From Bombardia bombarda (Eukaryota > Ascomycota > Sordariomycetes > Sordariales > Lasiosphaeriaceae): 64,000 bases of DNA. Shown here in pieces: positions 34,185 to 45,437 of this stretch (its first letter is position 1; each line of letters opens with the position of its first letter). The notes under the pieces were generated by a model. It was not told the DNA's origin and ran no database searches. It saw only the letters and a program-made list of their open reading frames with translations. A program made the translations under genes and the position numbers. The stretch is taken from assembly GCA_030512295.1 (NCBI GenBank), contig JAULSR010000011.1:62001-126000 (forward strand). The letters are read 5' to 3'.

Positions 34185-36597
34185 AACTCCATAACGGGCT
34201 CAATTCCACACCGCCGAAATGGTGGACAAGGCTTGCTCACAGGAGGATTCTGAATGGACATAATCCCCAAGTCTAATAAGCTTGTGGGAATTGATCGTCT
34301 GTCTGACCAGGAACCTGTGGCGCTGTGGTTGAGGGTTTTGTGATGACGTACAACGAAATGTTATTCTACCAAAAGGACGGGCCGGTAGGATTCGAAATCG
34401 GATCCGAGTCGCAGAGCACGCGCTGCCGCCGAACAATTCGCTAGTGCTGATTGCCACAGGATCAGTCAGTAAGGTTCACCCCGAGATTCTGCTGGAGGAG
34501 TTCAAGTGGTTGTTCAGTGGTGGTGGGTGGGCAATCCAACGCTTACCTAACTCTGCGTCAGTATGATGGGAAGGGCCGAAATCGAAGGATCAGAAAGAGA
34601 CGTCGCTGTGAATGCTTGGCCGCCATGTCAAACAGCCGAGGACGATTTATGGATAAAAGGACGCTGCCAACTAACTAGTCTATCACGTTGAACTAGGCGA
34701 TTGGCTAAGGTCTTTTGATATTTGCGATGCGTCCTATTGTTGATGGCGACGACGACATGGTAGCGGAATCAAGACTGGATATAGTCCTCAATGGTGCTCT
34801 CGGTAGATACGCAAATACCAGACGGCACCTTCACAGTTACGCCGCATCGCCTGGTTAGCCCGCTTGCCTTTCTAGCAATTATGGAGGAGTATCTCGTTCG
34901 CCAAGATTGGGTCGAGCTAGCGGAAGATAGCACTATTCCATGTCCCCACCGAGGAGTGCACAAGGGCAGGATACCAGTCAACCTGTAAACAGAGGCAATT
35001 GTGGAGAACTACGGTGGCCAAACCAATGAAATGGCTTACATACGCACATGTATTGCAGCTATCCAGCTGAGGCAGTCGGCTTATCTCGTCAACCGGCACA
35101 AGTCAAGCAACTGCAGGCGCCACGAGCATATTGAGCCAGGTGATGTTATCAGGGAGACTTTGGTCTCCCTTTACTTAATCTCGGGTTGGGGCTTGTCCAG
35201 GTATTCTGCTGTGAGAGCGATACTCATCACGAGAGCCCAGAGGCCAGAGCTCTGAAAGACGCGGGCGCAGATGTTTGCATATAAAACTATATCTTGCGAT
35301 ATGAACAGCGCTTATTTCCTCTCCTCCAGTTGTATTCATGTAAAATTAGCGAAGATTTTCATAAGCAAACCCCATTGGGGAACAAAAACCAACCGGCCCA
35401 GCTGAGAGCGGCCAAGTTAATTTCCGTCAAACTTGTTTTGTTCTTCACTTGGACGAGCAACAGACACTGAAGTTTGTTGACGGGTCAACCAATCGCCCGC
35501 TATGGCCGCGGCCGAACCGGGCCTGGGACGTATATACGACTTCATGATCAGTATGCTTTCCGATTAGTTTTCAGTTAGAAGTCAGTAAACAAGGACTGTT
35601 CAGATTCACAATCTATTGAAGTATCTTTTGTCTACACACGTCAGATTCCCCCCGTGACTACCCAGGTCGCAACAATGGTCTTGAAATTCATCCGTTGATA
35701 GAAGGAGGCGTTTGCCTGGAACGTACAGCCTCCTCTATCTACTCCCCATCGCCAATGATCAGACTGGATGACGCCCCTCTCGACCGTGCCGTTGGAACCG
35801 GTCTCTCACACAACTGCAATTTTCTCCCGAATAGTTCTATAAATACCTACTACGGCCTGCCTCTGCTTTCCAGCGTTTTTTTCTATCCTCCCCGTACATC
35901 TACGAACTCCCATCATTGACCACTGTCCCGCAAGTGGCTTCGAATTGCCATCAAAGACCACGGTCCCGGAACTGGCCTCAAATTCTTCCACCTAAACCAA
36001 AACGCTGACACTTTCTCTCCAGCTTCATTTAAACCGCCATGAACACATGAGATTTTCAGAACTAAGATCCAGATCTACATTCTACCTTCACAACCCCGCC
36101 TGACTGAAATTTTCCTTCGTTAAGTCACCCCTCTTCTTCAACGAGGAATACCAGGCCTACACAGCCTACTACTACCTCCACACCACCGCCTACAAGCCGC
36201 CGCATACACATCACCGCCTACCCACCACCCACCGCTGTAAGTTAAAAGCCTTCCGGCGTGTTCCTCTTGTTCACCCTCGCCCGCTGTTCCCCTGCTGCTC
36301 TGCACTCCTCTGCTCTGCACTCCTCTGCTCTGCACTCCTCTGCTTTTCCCCCACCTCTTCGTGCACACGGCTCTCTTTCGACCTTTCAACCACAACCACA
36401 GCCATCATCGTCAGCAAGTTACCTTGCATTTCTTCCTCTCAATCACGCTCTCCGCGTTGTTCTTTGTCTCAACCATCCCGGTCTCCATCTCCGCCTCGTT
36501 GGCCCAGATCGCCGTGATGGTAGCATCTGCGTCGTCTTCAATCGACTTTCCCCAGACGGCGTCCTGAGCACCAGTCATTAATCTTCTCATTTAGATC
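34185..36597. other. Gene-poor stretch
   Basis: No supported gene. A 15-bp repeat of TGCTCTGCACTCCTC, three copies, lies at 36296-36340 in what may be the leader of the next small gene. Short frames at 34791-34988 and 35001-35255 have no motif. Confidence 0.45.
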
Positions 36598-36988
36598 ATG
36601 GACGGCCACGGAAGCGCGCAGCGGCACCAGCCGCAGGGCCAACAAGAGGAACAGGAGCAACAGGGCCACCAGCGCCAGCAGCATTCAGAGGCCAAAACGC
36701 CTGCCGATGGCGAGAGTGGCGACCTCGCCGTCCCCGGGCGGATCGTCTGTGGCCCCATTCCAGGCCTGACACACCTGGCTGGCGCTGATATCTGCATGAA
36801 GGAGGTCAGTAGTATACTTACCTCAGCAGATCCCATCATTTGCACAGCATGTATTAACGCCGAGCAACAGGAGAGTGGCATAGTTTCGGGCCCATAGCCT
36901 TGGGGTGCCTGCGTGGCAGTCTCTGCCCCAGAAGATCAACGCGTATTTGCGTTTCCCGCATGTGACGACGCACCCCTTTGAGTTGTGA
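36598..36988 (+). CDS. Small two-exon hypothetical protein (103 aa)
   Basis: The ATG at 36598 begins a Gln/His-rich, low-complexity N-terminus (residues 5-35), followed by an ordered piece, VPGRIVCGPIPGLTHLAGAD. A candidate intron runs 36805-36883, with donor GAG|GTCAGT, branch ATTAACGC and acceptor GGCATAG. It joins in phase to FRAHSLGVPAWQSLPQKINA followed by a short tail ending HPFEL and TGA at 36988. Both exon sides look coding, and the joined frame ends cleanly. The unspliced frame instead stops at 36897 after 99 codons. I do not recognise the family. The Gln-rich start could mediate interactions, but nothing more can be said. Confidence 0.45.
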
Positions 36989-37942
36989 GGGAGGAAGAAG
37001 AAGGGGAGGAGGATGAAGATGACGACATTTGAAGGAGGGGGATGAGCTTTATTGTTTTGATATGTTGAAGTTTCTATTCTTCAACTTTAGCTTTTCTTTC
37101 GAATAATGCTACTCATTCCAGTCGTTCATCGTTTTCCAAATGGAGAATCAGCTCCGTGATGCAGGCATCCACCTCGGTCTTCTATCGAGAAGTTTCAAGG
37201 GATCTGTGAGAGCCCCAATGGTGCGTGAGCAAAGCTTCTTATCATATTACAAAAAACCAAGGTCCGAAAGGGTTTCAGTATAAATACACCAGTTACTAAC
37301 CATGCTTCTCATGTTCGTACGCGTATATCTAGTGCCTTACCCCTGATCATGAGCCTTGGTACAGCAGTACCATTACACACACACCGCTATACTAAATTTC
37401 TCCCAAAAATGGAGGAACCCAAAAGATCCTAGACGAGATCCAAGCTTGCCATGGAAAGCTTGTCGCTGTTCAAAGTTAGCATCAGATTAAAGAGGATAAG
37501 AGAGCATCTAGGTCTAGGTGAGCGAGTTCCTGTTAGTGCATAACGCTGATTGTGAAATAAAATCCTCAACTGGTATCCTCAACTACAAGAAACGTGTCAT
37601 ACAAAAGATACCAGTACCAGCTGTGTCTACAACAACGACATTAACCACGAACCGACTCTATGAAGTTCCTCTAGCTGAACGTGAAGCGTTGGCTTGAAAT
37701 TTGACAGCTAGCTAAACTATTAATTTGACCACGTTCGTTGGCATCTACGGTACTTACACTCCAAGCCTGCTTTGTTTCCTAATCCGGGTCTCTGGATGGG
37801 GACCTTAACTAAGACTTCAGGCTAGCTCCGTGTGGTTCCTCCTCTTCCATCAGCTCTGGTGGGATAGTCACTGGTTTGCCTGTTGTATCTGTGATCAGAT
37901 GGAGGATTATTCCGTGCTCGTCAATGTCTACCCGATCTTGAC
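36989..37942. other. Intergenic, nothing recognised
   Basis: AT-richer than its neighbours. No open frame with a motif, no RNA gene and no repeats beyond short A runs. Confidence 0.5.
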
Positions 37943-38170
37943 ATGCCAAGCCACTCATCCAACGGCTCTACAATCGACCTAGACGACGGCAATGGCTTTG
38001 CCATGCCGGCACTAGAGCTGGATCCAACCCAAGCATTAGCTAGGAATGGGTTCCCAATCCCACCTCCAGTTTCGGGGTCCAGTTTCACGGCGACGGAGGT
38101 CAGCTTTGTTTACATCACGGGACCAAAGCTCTGTGCCATAGCTGCATCCATAACGCTGGCCGCTTTCTGA
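37943..38170 (+). pseudogene. Truncated copy of an MFS transporter N-terminus
   Basis: From the ATG at 37943 the frame ends with VSFVYITGPKLCAIAASITLAAF and a stop. This is nearly identical to DSFVYITGPKLYAVVASVTLVAF, the start of transmembrane segment 1 in the MFS gene at 51.6 kb. The preceding hydrophilic tail is also alike (DGNGFAMPALELDP against NEGHGFTMSAPEPAP). Similarity stops at the TGA where the intact gene reads LILLDMS. The unit is therefore a partial duplication of exon 1 about 13.6 kb from its apparent source, or both derive from a third locus. Confidence 0.7.
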
Positions 38171-38208
38171 TTCTTCAAAACCGTACTGACAAACAAACCA
38201 GAGCTGGA

Positions 38209-38634
38209 TTATAGGTGCAATATCTGCCTGCTACCGTTAAAGATCTGGCCTACTGTCACCCTCGGCGCAGACCCGCAGATGTCAAATGCAAGAAAGAAAA
38301 GAAAAGAAAAAGGCAAATCTTCAAGTCCTCTTAGCAGCAGCCGGGCACGACGACCGCATTCACGTCTGGAGCAGTATATTTTGCGGTTCAGCTCGTCCTG
38401 CGATAGCTCCGCCAGAATGCAACCGGCAGTCTGCAATTCTTCCTTGCTGTGGACGGCCTCGTTCATATGCTGCATATAATCCTGGGTTTTCTCGATTTCC
38501 TTGATGCCCAGAGTGCCGCTATTCTTTTGATGACCCGTGGTGTTGGCCTTTGGCTTGGCTGGAGTTGAGGGAGTTGGTGGGTTCGGCTTTTTGGCTCTGC
38601 CGCCCTGGTTTCTGCCCTTGTACGAGCGTCCCAT
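38209..38634 (-). CDS. Hypothetical basic protein (up to 141 aa)
   Basis: The ATG at 38634 opens MGRSYKGRNQGGRAKKPNPP, a Lys/Arg/Pro-rich disordered start. A charged helical middle follows (TLGIKEIEKTQDYMQHMNEA, then AELSQDELNRKIYCSRRECG). The last ~35 codons are hydrophobic and less convincing, so the true 3' end could lie at an unrecognised intron near 38300. It is convergent with the MFS fragment and separated from it by only 38 bp. No family recognised. Coding status rests on composition and length only. Confidence 0.35.
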   Translation of the reverse strand: MGRSYKGRNQGGRAKKPNPPTPSTPAKPKANTTGHQKNSGTLGIKEIEKTQDYMQHMNEAVHSKEELQTAGCILAELSQDELNRKIYCSRRECGRRARLLLRGLEDLPFSFLFFLAFDICGSAPRVTVGQIFNGSRQILHL

Positions 38635-40208
38635 TGTGAAGAGCTATTACCTGATTTTTCAAGGGCGCCAGTCGCGATGGCAGTTGGAGGGGAAAACAGA
38701 CGCGGTCCCGGGAAGACAAGCCTCGGGTGGGGTCATAAAAGTGACTACAAATTAATGTAGTAAAGGTTAAAGATCTCCGAAGAGAGAGAGAGAGAGATGT
38801 TCGATATGACCTCACTAGGAGGTGAAGAGGCGACAATAAGGCCGGTATGATGTAAATTGTTCCGTATTTCTCTTAACGAAGGGCCGGCCAGTAATTTAAG
38901 ATGACGAGAAGAAATGCAGGAAGGAAGAAGGCAGATAAAGGTACGAAGAGTACGAAACGGGATTCGATCGCTGCGAGGCGGGTCTAATAAACTTGAGGAC
39001 TGATGAGAGATTCAAGGTAAGAATGACGGGGAAAAGATGCGGAGGAAGCAAAGACTGCTAGCTTTATAGTAGTAAGCTGTAATTATGTTGAGCTTCGGGC
39101 TGTGTGCAAAGAGGGGTATTGTGCCCGAGGATTGTGTGCAGCCATAGGGTGGATCTAAAGACCTCAGTACAATAGTATGGAATAACGCTTTTACCATTGC
39201 GTAGCTAATGTGATAGCTAGAACGGAATAGCGCTGCTGTTGGTCTCCTGGTCATCGGTCAAGAGGGGCACTGAAGCAGGTGACCTAACTTGTACCCACAT
39301 CACTCACCCTGGTTGTGTTTTTTCTTGTTATAGGGTTAGAGTTAGATCACAATACTCCTTGATGCCGGTTCTCCTAAAGCCCAGATCTTGTAAGAGGACA
39401 ATGCGATACAACGCTTCTAGAATAGTTTGGCTGGAGTCCCAACATCCCAGATTCATCGAGCGCAACTCATCGTCATAAGATATGTGTTGTCAAGTGCCAA
39501 CATCTATTGTCAAGAGACGCAAACTCTGCAATTTATTCCACATAATGTTCTGGTTTGTATTGTACAAGTGGAAGTCTGAAACGATGGTACATTGTTGAAC
39601 GTCTTGATGCTTTGATGTGACATGTTTCTAAAAACAAAGGTTGGGGACATATGGCAAAAATTACAATCAATACCCCTTCACAACACAATAAAGTGACAAT
39701 AAAAATAAGAACAGGGATGAATGTTCAATGCTTCATTACTAAGTTTATCTCGTAGATGTAGTCTACCAAGATCCTGTGTTCACAAACGTGTGCAATCAAC
39801 CGACCTCAGCGCCTAAGATGAAATGGTACAGACACAAATAAGCGATTAATCAAGCTTTTGAAAAGGCTTGCCAGCCTCTACAGAATAAAGTGTCACGTTC
39901 AGTTCAATGCATCACTGAAGCTGGCGCCCAGATCTGACAAAGCCACGAATGCCTGTGAAATAACTTATTGAACCTACCCCACTTCAGTCGAGAACTAAGT
40001 AAAAGCTAACCCCACCACAATTACAGCACAAAGCCAAGGGGTTCGATGACTCCCCCGGCCTACTCCCCCGGCCTACAGCACTTCCTTCTGGTCTGCTTAC
40101 CACCCTTCTCACAGCAACTCAACTCCTATCTTGCCTACCTCTATTCAAACAAACCACGTCTCTCTGCCACCCTCTAATCAAGAAAAGAGGCCTTTACCAA
40201 CCGCCAAC
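38635..40208. other. Intergenic
   Basis: A short GA microsatellite at about 38780-38797. Otherwise no motif-bearing frame. The last ~200 bp are the promoter and pyrimidine-rich leader of the isochorismatase-like gene. Confidence 0.5.
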
Positions 40209-40877
40209 ATGGACCACACCGCCCTCTTCGTCATCGACATCCAGCACGACCTCGCCCTCGACCCCGCCACGCGCATCCCCCACGCCGACCGCATCGTCTC
40301 GGCCATGAACAAAATCCTCACCGCAAACCGCGGCCTCCTCGCCCGCAGCAACCCCGAGACCCCCTCGAGCACAATCGTCCACGTGCAGCACGAAGAAACC
40401 CCCGAGCAGGGCCCGCTGGTCAGGGGCAGCGTGGCGTGGGAGTCGGCTTCCCTCAAGCAGAATGACGAGGGCGGTGCACAGGAGTGGCTCGTCTCCAAGA
40501 CTACGCGTTGTTACCATTCGCTCTAAACTCAAGCACCCCACCGAAGATGAGGCATAATCAACTAACTTTTGTCCGATCTCGTAGGCGACACGTTTGAGTC
40601 CAACCCTGAGCTGGCTGAGAAACTCAGGGCGTATGGCGTCGACAAGATCATTGCCTTTGGCGTGCAGAGCGAGTGCTGCGTCGAGAGCACCTGTCTGGGC
40701 GCGCTGGCTGCGGGGTTTGACGTGACGCTGCTGAGCGGCGCGCACTCTACCTATGACGGCGCTGACGGCAAGTCGGCGGTGGAGATTGAGCGGGAGGTTG
40801 AGGGGCGGCTGCGAGAGAGGGGGGTTGAGGTTGTTGAGTGGGAGGATGTTGTGGCTGCTTGGGCTAGGGAGGGTTAG
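40209..40877 (+). CDS. Isochorismatase-like cysteine hydrolase (196 aa)
   Basis: Cytosolic hydrolase of the isochorismatase/nicotinamidase-like fold. The ATG at 40209 (CCAACATGG) is followed by exon 40209-40506, an intron with weak donor GTTGTT, branch CAACTAAC and acceptor TCGTAG, and exon 40585-40877. The catalytic triad is visible: Asp10 in LFVIDIQHD, Lys97 in LVSKTTR and the nucleophilic Cys131 in QSECCVESTC. Length is normal for the family (180-220). Family substrates range from isochorismate to small amides and thioesters, and the sequence alone does not decide which applies. The gene stands alone between long intergenic regions. A TAGG microsatellite lies just downstream. Confidence 0.88.
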
Positions 40878-40967
40878 TTGCCTGGTGGTCTGGTGCTGTG
40901 GCGCCGTCTCTTTTCTTCTGGGTCGTGAGGGTGGAGGTGGGTTGTAGAGGGTTGGAGGGTTGGGTTT

Positions 40968-41010
40968 AGTAGGTAGGTAGGTAGGTAGGTAGGTAGGTAG
41001 GTAGGTAGGT
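40968..41010. repeat. (TAGG)n microsatellite
   Basis: About ten copies of the tetranucleotide, about 90 bp 3' of the hydrolase stop codon. Confidence 0.9.
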
Positions 41011-41339
41011 GCCTATGTTGGAAGCTATGTTGGACTGGTGTGTCTGCAAGAAGAAGAAGTGCCTGATCTGGACTCTGTTGTGGATGCCTGTAACTTGGTG
41101 AACGTGATTTAGACGTGTTTTGTGTGTTTGATATGTTGCTCACGATCTTGCATCTCCCTTATGGATAAACAAATGCTGATTTGACTGTGCCATTGAGACG
41201 AAAGCTACCTCCGCGGTCTTCTATACAACCCGAGTATACGCATCATGTTTATCAATCTGTCGTTTTATTACACATAATAACACCATCCACCCCTCGTCTT
41301 TCCGTGATCTTTTGAACTTTTGCCAAGCACCGAGCTGTC

Positions 41340-41853
41340 TTAAATCTCTGTCGGGAGTGGGAGTGCTGCAGGCTCAGTAACCTGAGGTGTCGGCGCCGCG
41401 GTGTTTACACCTCTGTTTGGTCCATAGGGATCTGGTTAGCACAAAGCTGTGTGTCTGTCTCTCTACTAACCATTTCCCACGGTCGTGGTGGTACTCACAC
41501 GCAAGCGCTCGACGTCGCAATTATGTCGCGGACTGGTGTGTAACCCAAGCAGCCGTAGCATGCGCAGACCTAGTGAGACGCCACCCAGATTAGAACCTGC
41601 CCTCTGTGACACATAAAAGATGCTTGCTTGGCTAGATTGGTGCTTCGGGAAGCGGTGTCCATACTCCTTCACGTCCACCGGGTATGCAGCTCATGATGCT
41701 GTCTGCGCTCGGGGGCTCCAGGAAACAGGCTGTGTTGTCCATGATGTCCTGGCAGTTCTCGTTGCCGTTGTAATCGCACGGGCCGTAGTCAACGCCAGGG
41801 CGAGCGAGAGCAAAGGCTACTAGGCAGGAGAAGAGGGCGGTTGAGATGTGCAT
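41340..41853 (-). CDS. Small secreted cysteine-rich protein (110 aa), effector-like
   Basis: Spliced by eye: exon 1 41853-41665, exon 2 41569-41499, exon 3 41412-41340. Intron 1 has donor GTATGG, branch TTCTAATC and acceptor CACTAG. Intron 2 has donor GTGAGT, branch GTGCTAACC placed 17 nt before acceptor AACAG. Phases are 0 and 2 and the joined frame ends at TAA. MHISTALFSCLVAFALARP is a signal peptide. The mature part carries eight cysteines (GPC, NENC, NTAC, IMSC, VCAC, YGC, SAC) and a Pro/Thr-rich tail. The even cysteine count appears only after splicing, which supports the model. No family is recognised; it does not match the hydrophobin spacing. Small secreted cysteine-rich proteins of fungi are often host- or environment-directed, but function here is unknown. 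Confidence 0.65.
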
Positions 41854-43326
41854 CGTGCTTGATCGATTATCGCGCAAATACTTAGGTTGGATCGTGAATT
41901 AGGGACGGGTGTAGATGTTTCGCACAGCTATTGCTCGACAGCGTGGTCTGCAAGAGGTATTAATATGAAGCTCAAATGTGAAGAAGACGGACACGCACCC
42001 TGGCTTATCAAGGTCCTTCGTCCAAGGGATCGCCGGGGCTTCTCCTCAGATTAATCTTTGGAACATGTCGTGACTGACACCCAAGACTGGGGCCAATTGG
42101 TTTAGCCGAGGAAGGGTGTTATGGACAACCTGGAAGATATTGATTTGTTTCCGCGCTGCAGTCAATCTGGATTCGTTCCGGTTGATATTTACCGAACGTT
42201 GGCTGCCCACATCACCCGACTAGACTAGAGCATGGTCTGTCCGTCCCTTGCAGGTTCCTTGCAGGAGGGACATAAGTTTCTGCGAGTCGTGGCGAATCTC
42301 ATGTGGTCTTGCAGCTTCCAGAACGTCAGCAGACGGCTGAGAGACCCGAGATCCGGATTGTGTCGGGGGGATGTGATTTTCAATATGGGTGGGAGCGGCA
42401 GTGGTGGTGGATGCATGGAAGCTTTGTTAAGTGTGTGGAAGCCAGGTGCAGATGTTCGACAGAGTGCGTGGCACTACAAAGCAGCGCTCCAAGTAAGTCA
42501 AGTAATTCAAGTTCAAGTAAGCCAATTCAAGTAAGCCAAGCCAAGTTGGCCCACAATTCAAGCAAATCAATTCAAATATTCGCTGTCGATTACTTACTTG
42601 ATTTGCAAGATGTGGAGCCAAATTTGGCCCAAAAAACCCACTTTTTACTGGGTTCCTGGCGCCGGCCGGACAGCCATGCCCAATCCCGATTTTCCCAGCA
42701 ACCCTGTCGCCAGTCAGCCAAGTTAGCCACAACACCAAGACCCTGTCATTGAAGCCTGTTTTATTTACTTCGTGATGCCTGACCTTTCCGGCCTGCTTGA
42801 CGGCTTCCGCGGCACCCCCGATAGCTCCCAAGTTTCCGAATCAATCGCGAGCGCCTCGACCGCAATAAACAACGCATTCCTCGCTGGATTAGCTCGCCAG
42901 AACGTGGGCGATCGTCTCATACAGGCGCCTGGCTGCATCACCAAGTTGTTGACTCCCGAATCGGGTATTTTGGCTACAGCCCCCTTGAGCTCAGTCAGGC
43001 TCAAATCGCTCAAATAACGAATAAAATTGACTTCCAAAAAACGCACGCACGGGGCCCGGGCTTTTTTTGTGGACGAAAAAACGCGTTAATGTGTTAGCCC
43101 AAGCTTTTTTGTGGGTTTAAAGCAGGATAGCGCAGAGCGCATATCGACCCGTGCACGGCATGGGTGCTGCTGCGCGTGAATTCGCGTCGCAAAACGCGTC
43201 ATGTCCAAAGACACGCCGCCCACGGCCCCCCCCCGACAAGCCCTTCCTCAATGTGACACGCAACTTTTGATTTTTGGAAATACTACCCGCCCATCTGGAT
43301 ACCAGGCCCCCCCCAGAATATATCCA
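41854..43326. other. Intergenic; 42.47-43.1 kb has repeat-like sequence
   Basis: At 42480-42600 the motif TTCAAGTAAGCCAA and variants recur several times in direct and inverted form. Two overlapping open frames (42772-43017 plus, 42765-43046 minus) have no motif. This could be a non-autonomous mobile element, but no boundaries were found. Directly upstream of mutY an ATG at 43201 is in frame with the gene; the start at 43327 is preferred. Confidence 0.4.
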
Positions 43327-44735
43327 ATGAAAACTCGCGGTCGAACGGCTCAAAATGCCATCCAGAGTCCCCTTCCTCTCCGAAGAGCAGCAGCGAGAAA
43401 GGCGTCTTCGAAAGCTGCAAAAAAAGAACAGTCCGACGACGATGAGTCGTTTGATGCGACAGAGGCCGCGCAAGCCACAGCCTCTCTCAGTGCACCATCA
43501 GATTCCGAAGATGGGGATGTAATCGAAGAGAGGCCTACAAAGCGGCGAAGGACAGGCTCGAAGCCGACGACGACGACCTCGAAGGCATCCACTACCAACA
43601 AGAGCAGTGTCACTCGAGAACTATGCTCGCGCCTGTTCACCACACCTATTCATAGCTCAGAAGCAGATCCACAAGAAGCAGACAAGACACTCTCCCGCCA
43701 ACTCCCCCACTCCATCACCTACCACCGCCCACCACTCCTCAGCAACAGTCCCCCCGGCCGCTCAGCACGCAACGCTCTCCTCACCTGGTTCGACAGCGTC
43801 AGCACCACGCGCTCCATGCCCTGGCGAAAGCCATGGATCAACCCCACCTCACACAGCCACTCCCCCTCAGAGTTGCGAAGCATTCTCGAGCGACGCGCCT
43901 ACGAGGTCTGGATCTCCGAGATCATGCTGCAACAGACCCGCGTCGCCGTCGTCATCGGCTACTGGAACAGCTGGATGGCCAAGTGGCCCACCATCCACGA
44001 GCTGGCCGCCGCCGCCGCGCCCGACGACGTGCTCAGCGCCTGGCGCGGACTCGGGTACTACAGCCGCGCTACGCGCATCCACGAGGGCGCCAAGCTGGTC
44101 TGCAGGGACCCTGCCATGAAGGGGCTTCTGCCGTCCGGGGTGGCAGAGCTCGAGGCCAAAGTGCCTGGCGTGGGGAGGTATACTGCTGGTGCTATCTCGG
44201 CGATCGTGTTTGGGCATGCGGCGCCGATGGTTGATGGGAATGTGCTGAGGGTGTTGAGTCGGCAGCTGGGGATTCTGGGGGATGTGAAGGCGGATAAGAG
44301 GGTTGTTGACGTGCTCTGGGCGGCGGCGGATGAGCTGGTTAAGAAGGTGGCGAGGGATGGCGCCGAAGATGATAATGAGGTTGGTGCAGAGCCGCCGCCA
44401 GTGAGCGATCGACCAGGAAGATGGGGCCAGGCGCTGATGGAGCTGGGGAGTACCGTCTGTACACCCAAGCCAAACTGCTCGCCGTGTCCTATCAGCTCGA
44501 CGTGTCGGGCCTATGCAGAGGGGTATGCTCTTGCGCTGGGGACTAGTCCTGTCGTCAATAATCCCAAACCCCCAAAGCTGCAAGACATAGAAGACATATG
44601 CACCCTCTGCGAGCCGTTCGAAGAGGCCCCCGAAGAAGAAGAAGACGACGTACCCTCCACCAAGCGCCAACCAAAGCCAAAACAAAAACCAGACAACAAG
44701 CAGCAAACCTTATCCTCCTTCTTCTTCTTCACCCC

Positions 44736-44767
<32 letters not shown>

Positions 44768-45437
44768 CCCCAACCCGCTCCTCCAGCACAAAATCCACCA
44801 ACAACCAACCTCCTCTCCCAAGCACACTCACCCCCCAACAACTCGAGACCATCTCCAACCACGCCAAGCGCTTCCCCCTCAAGAAGCCCAAAAAGAAAGT
44901 TCGCGAGGAAGAGTCTCTCGTCTGCGCCATCCGCCGCTCCTCTGACGGCCACTACCTCATCCACCGCCGGCCCGACAAGGGCCTGCTCGCGGGCATGTGG
45001 GAGTTTCCGAGCCTGACCCTGCCCAACACCAACGACAGCATCGCCAAGGCGCGCAAGACTAGCGCTGTGGCTTTTGTGTCGGGGTCAGTAGGTGTGATGG
45101 CGGAGGGGAGCAAGCAGAAGAAGGGGGGGGGAAGATGTCGCGCCTGAGGCATGTCGGCGAGATTGGGAGCGTGCCTTGGCTGTTTTCGCATTTGAGGCTG
45201 ACGATGCATGTGCATTTGTTTGAGCTAGATGATGATGGAGATGATGGAGATGATGGGGGGTCGGTGGAGGGGGATGGGGTGAGGGAGAGGGATGGGGTGA
45301 GGGAGAGGGATGGGGTGAGGGAGAGGGATGGGGTGAGGGAGAGGTGGGCGGGGGAGGAGGATGTGGAGAGGGAGTCGATGGGGACGGGGATGAGGAGGTG
45401 TTGGGGGTTGGTCAGGGAAAGGGGTGTGGGTGCGTGA
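43327..45437 (+). CDS. mutY: A/G-specific adenine DNA glycosylase (MutY/MUTYH), apparent -1 shift in a G run
   Basis: Base-excision repair enzyme removing adenine mispaired with 8-oxoguanine, nuclear and/or mitochondrial. Start at 43327 (CCAATGA, MKTRGRTAQ) is preferred over the in-frame ATG at 43201. A basic disordered N-terminus is followed by the HhH-GPD fold: YEVWISEIMLQQTRV (catalytic Glu), the helix-hairpin-helix VPGVGRYTAGAI and VDGNVLRVLSR (catalytic Asp). The 4Fe-4S ligands are CTPKPNCSPCPISSTC, with C-x5-C rather than the bacterial C-x6-C. A CAA-repeat-coded poly-Thr linker leads to the NUDIX-like domain (SLVCAIRRSSDGHYLIHRRP, LLAGMWEFPSL). The frame then stops at 45147, just after nine G (45123-45131). 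One base more would continue into RLRHVGEIGSVPWLFSHLRL, the conserved C-terminus, ending at 45437. No intron is evident (single exon). Confidence 0.9.
45271..45342 (+). repeat. 18-bp in-frame tandem repeat in the mutY 3' end
   Basis: Four perfect copies of GGGATGGGGTGAGGGAGA, encoding RDGVRE-type units in the C-terminal frame and lying beyond the conserved domain. Confidence 0.85.

Noticed and set aside
43201..43326. Longer N-terminus for mutY from the ATG at 43201
   Set aside because: The extra 42 residues are low in coding character and include text between two C runs; the ATG at 43327 has the better context.
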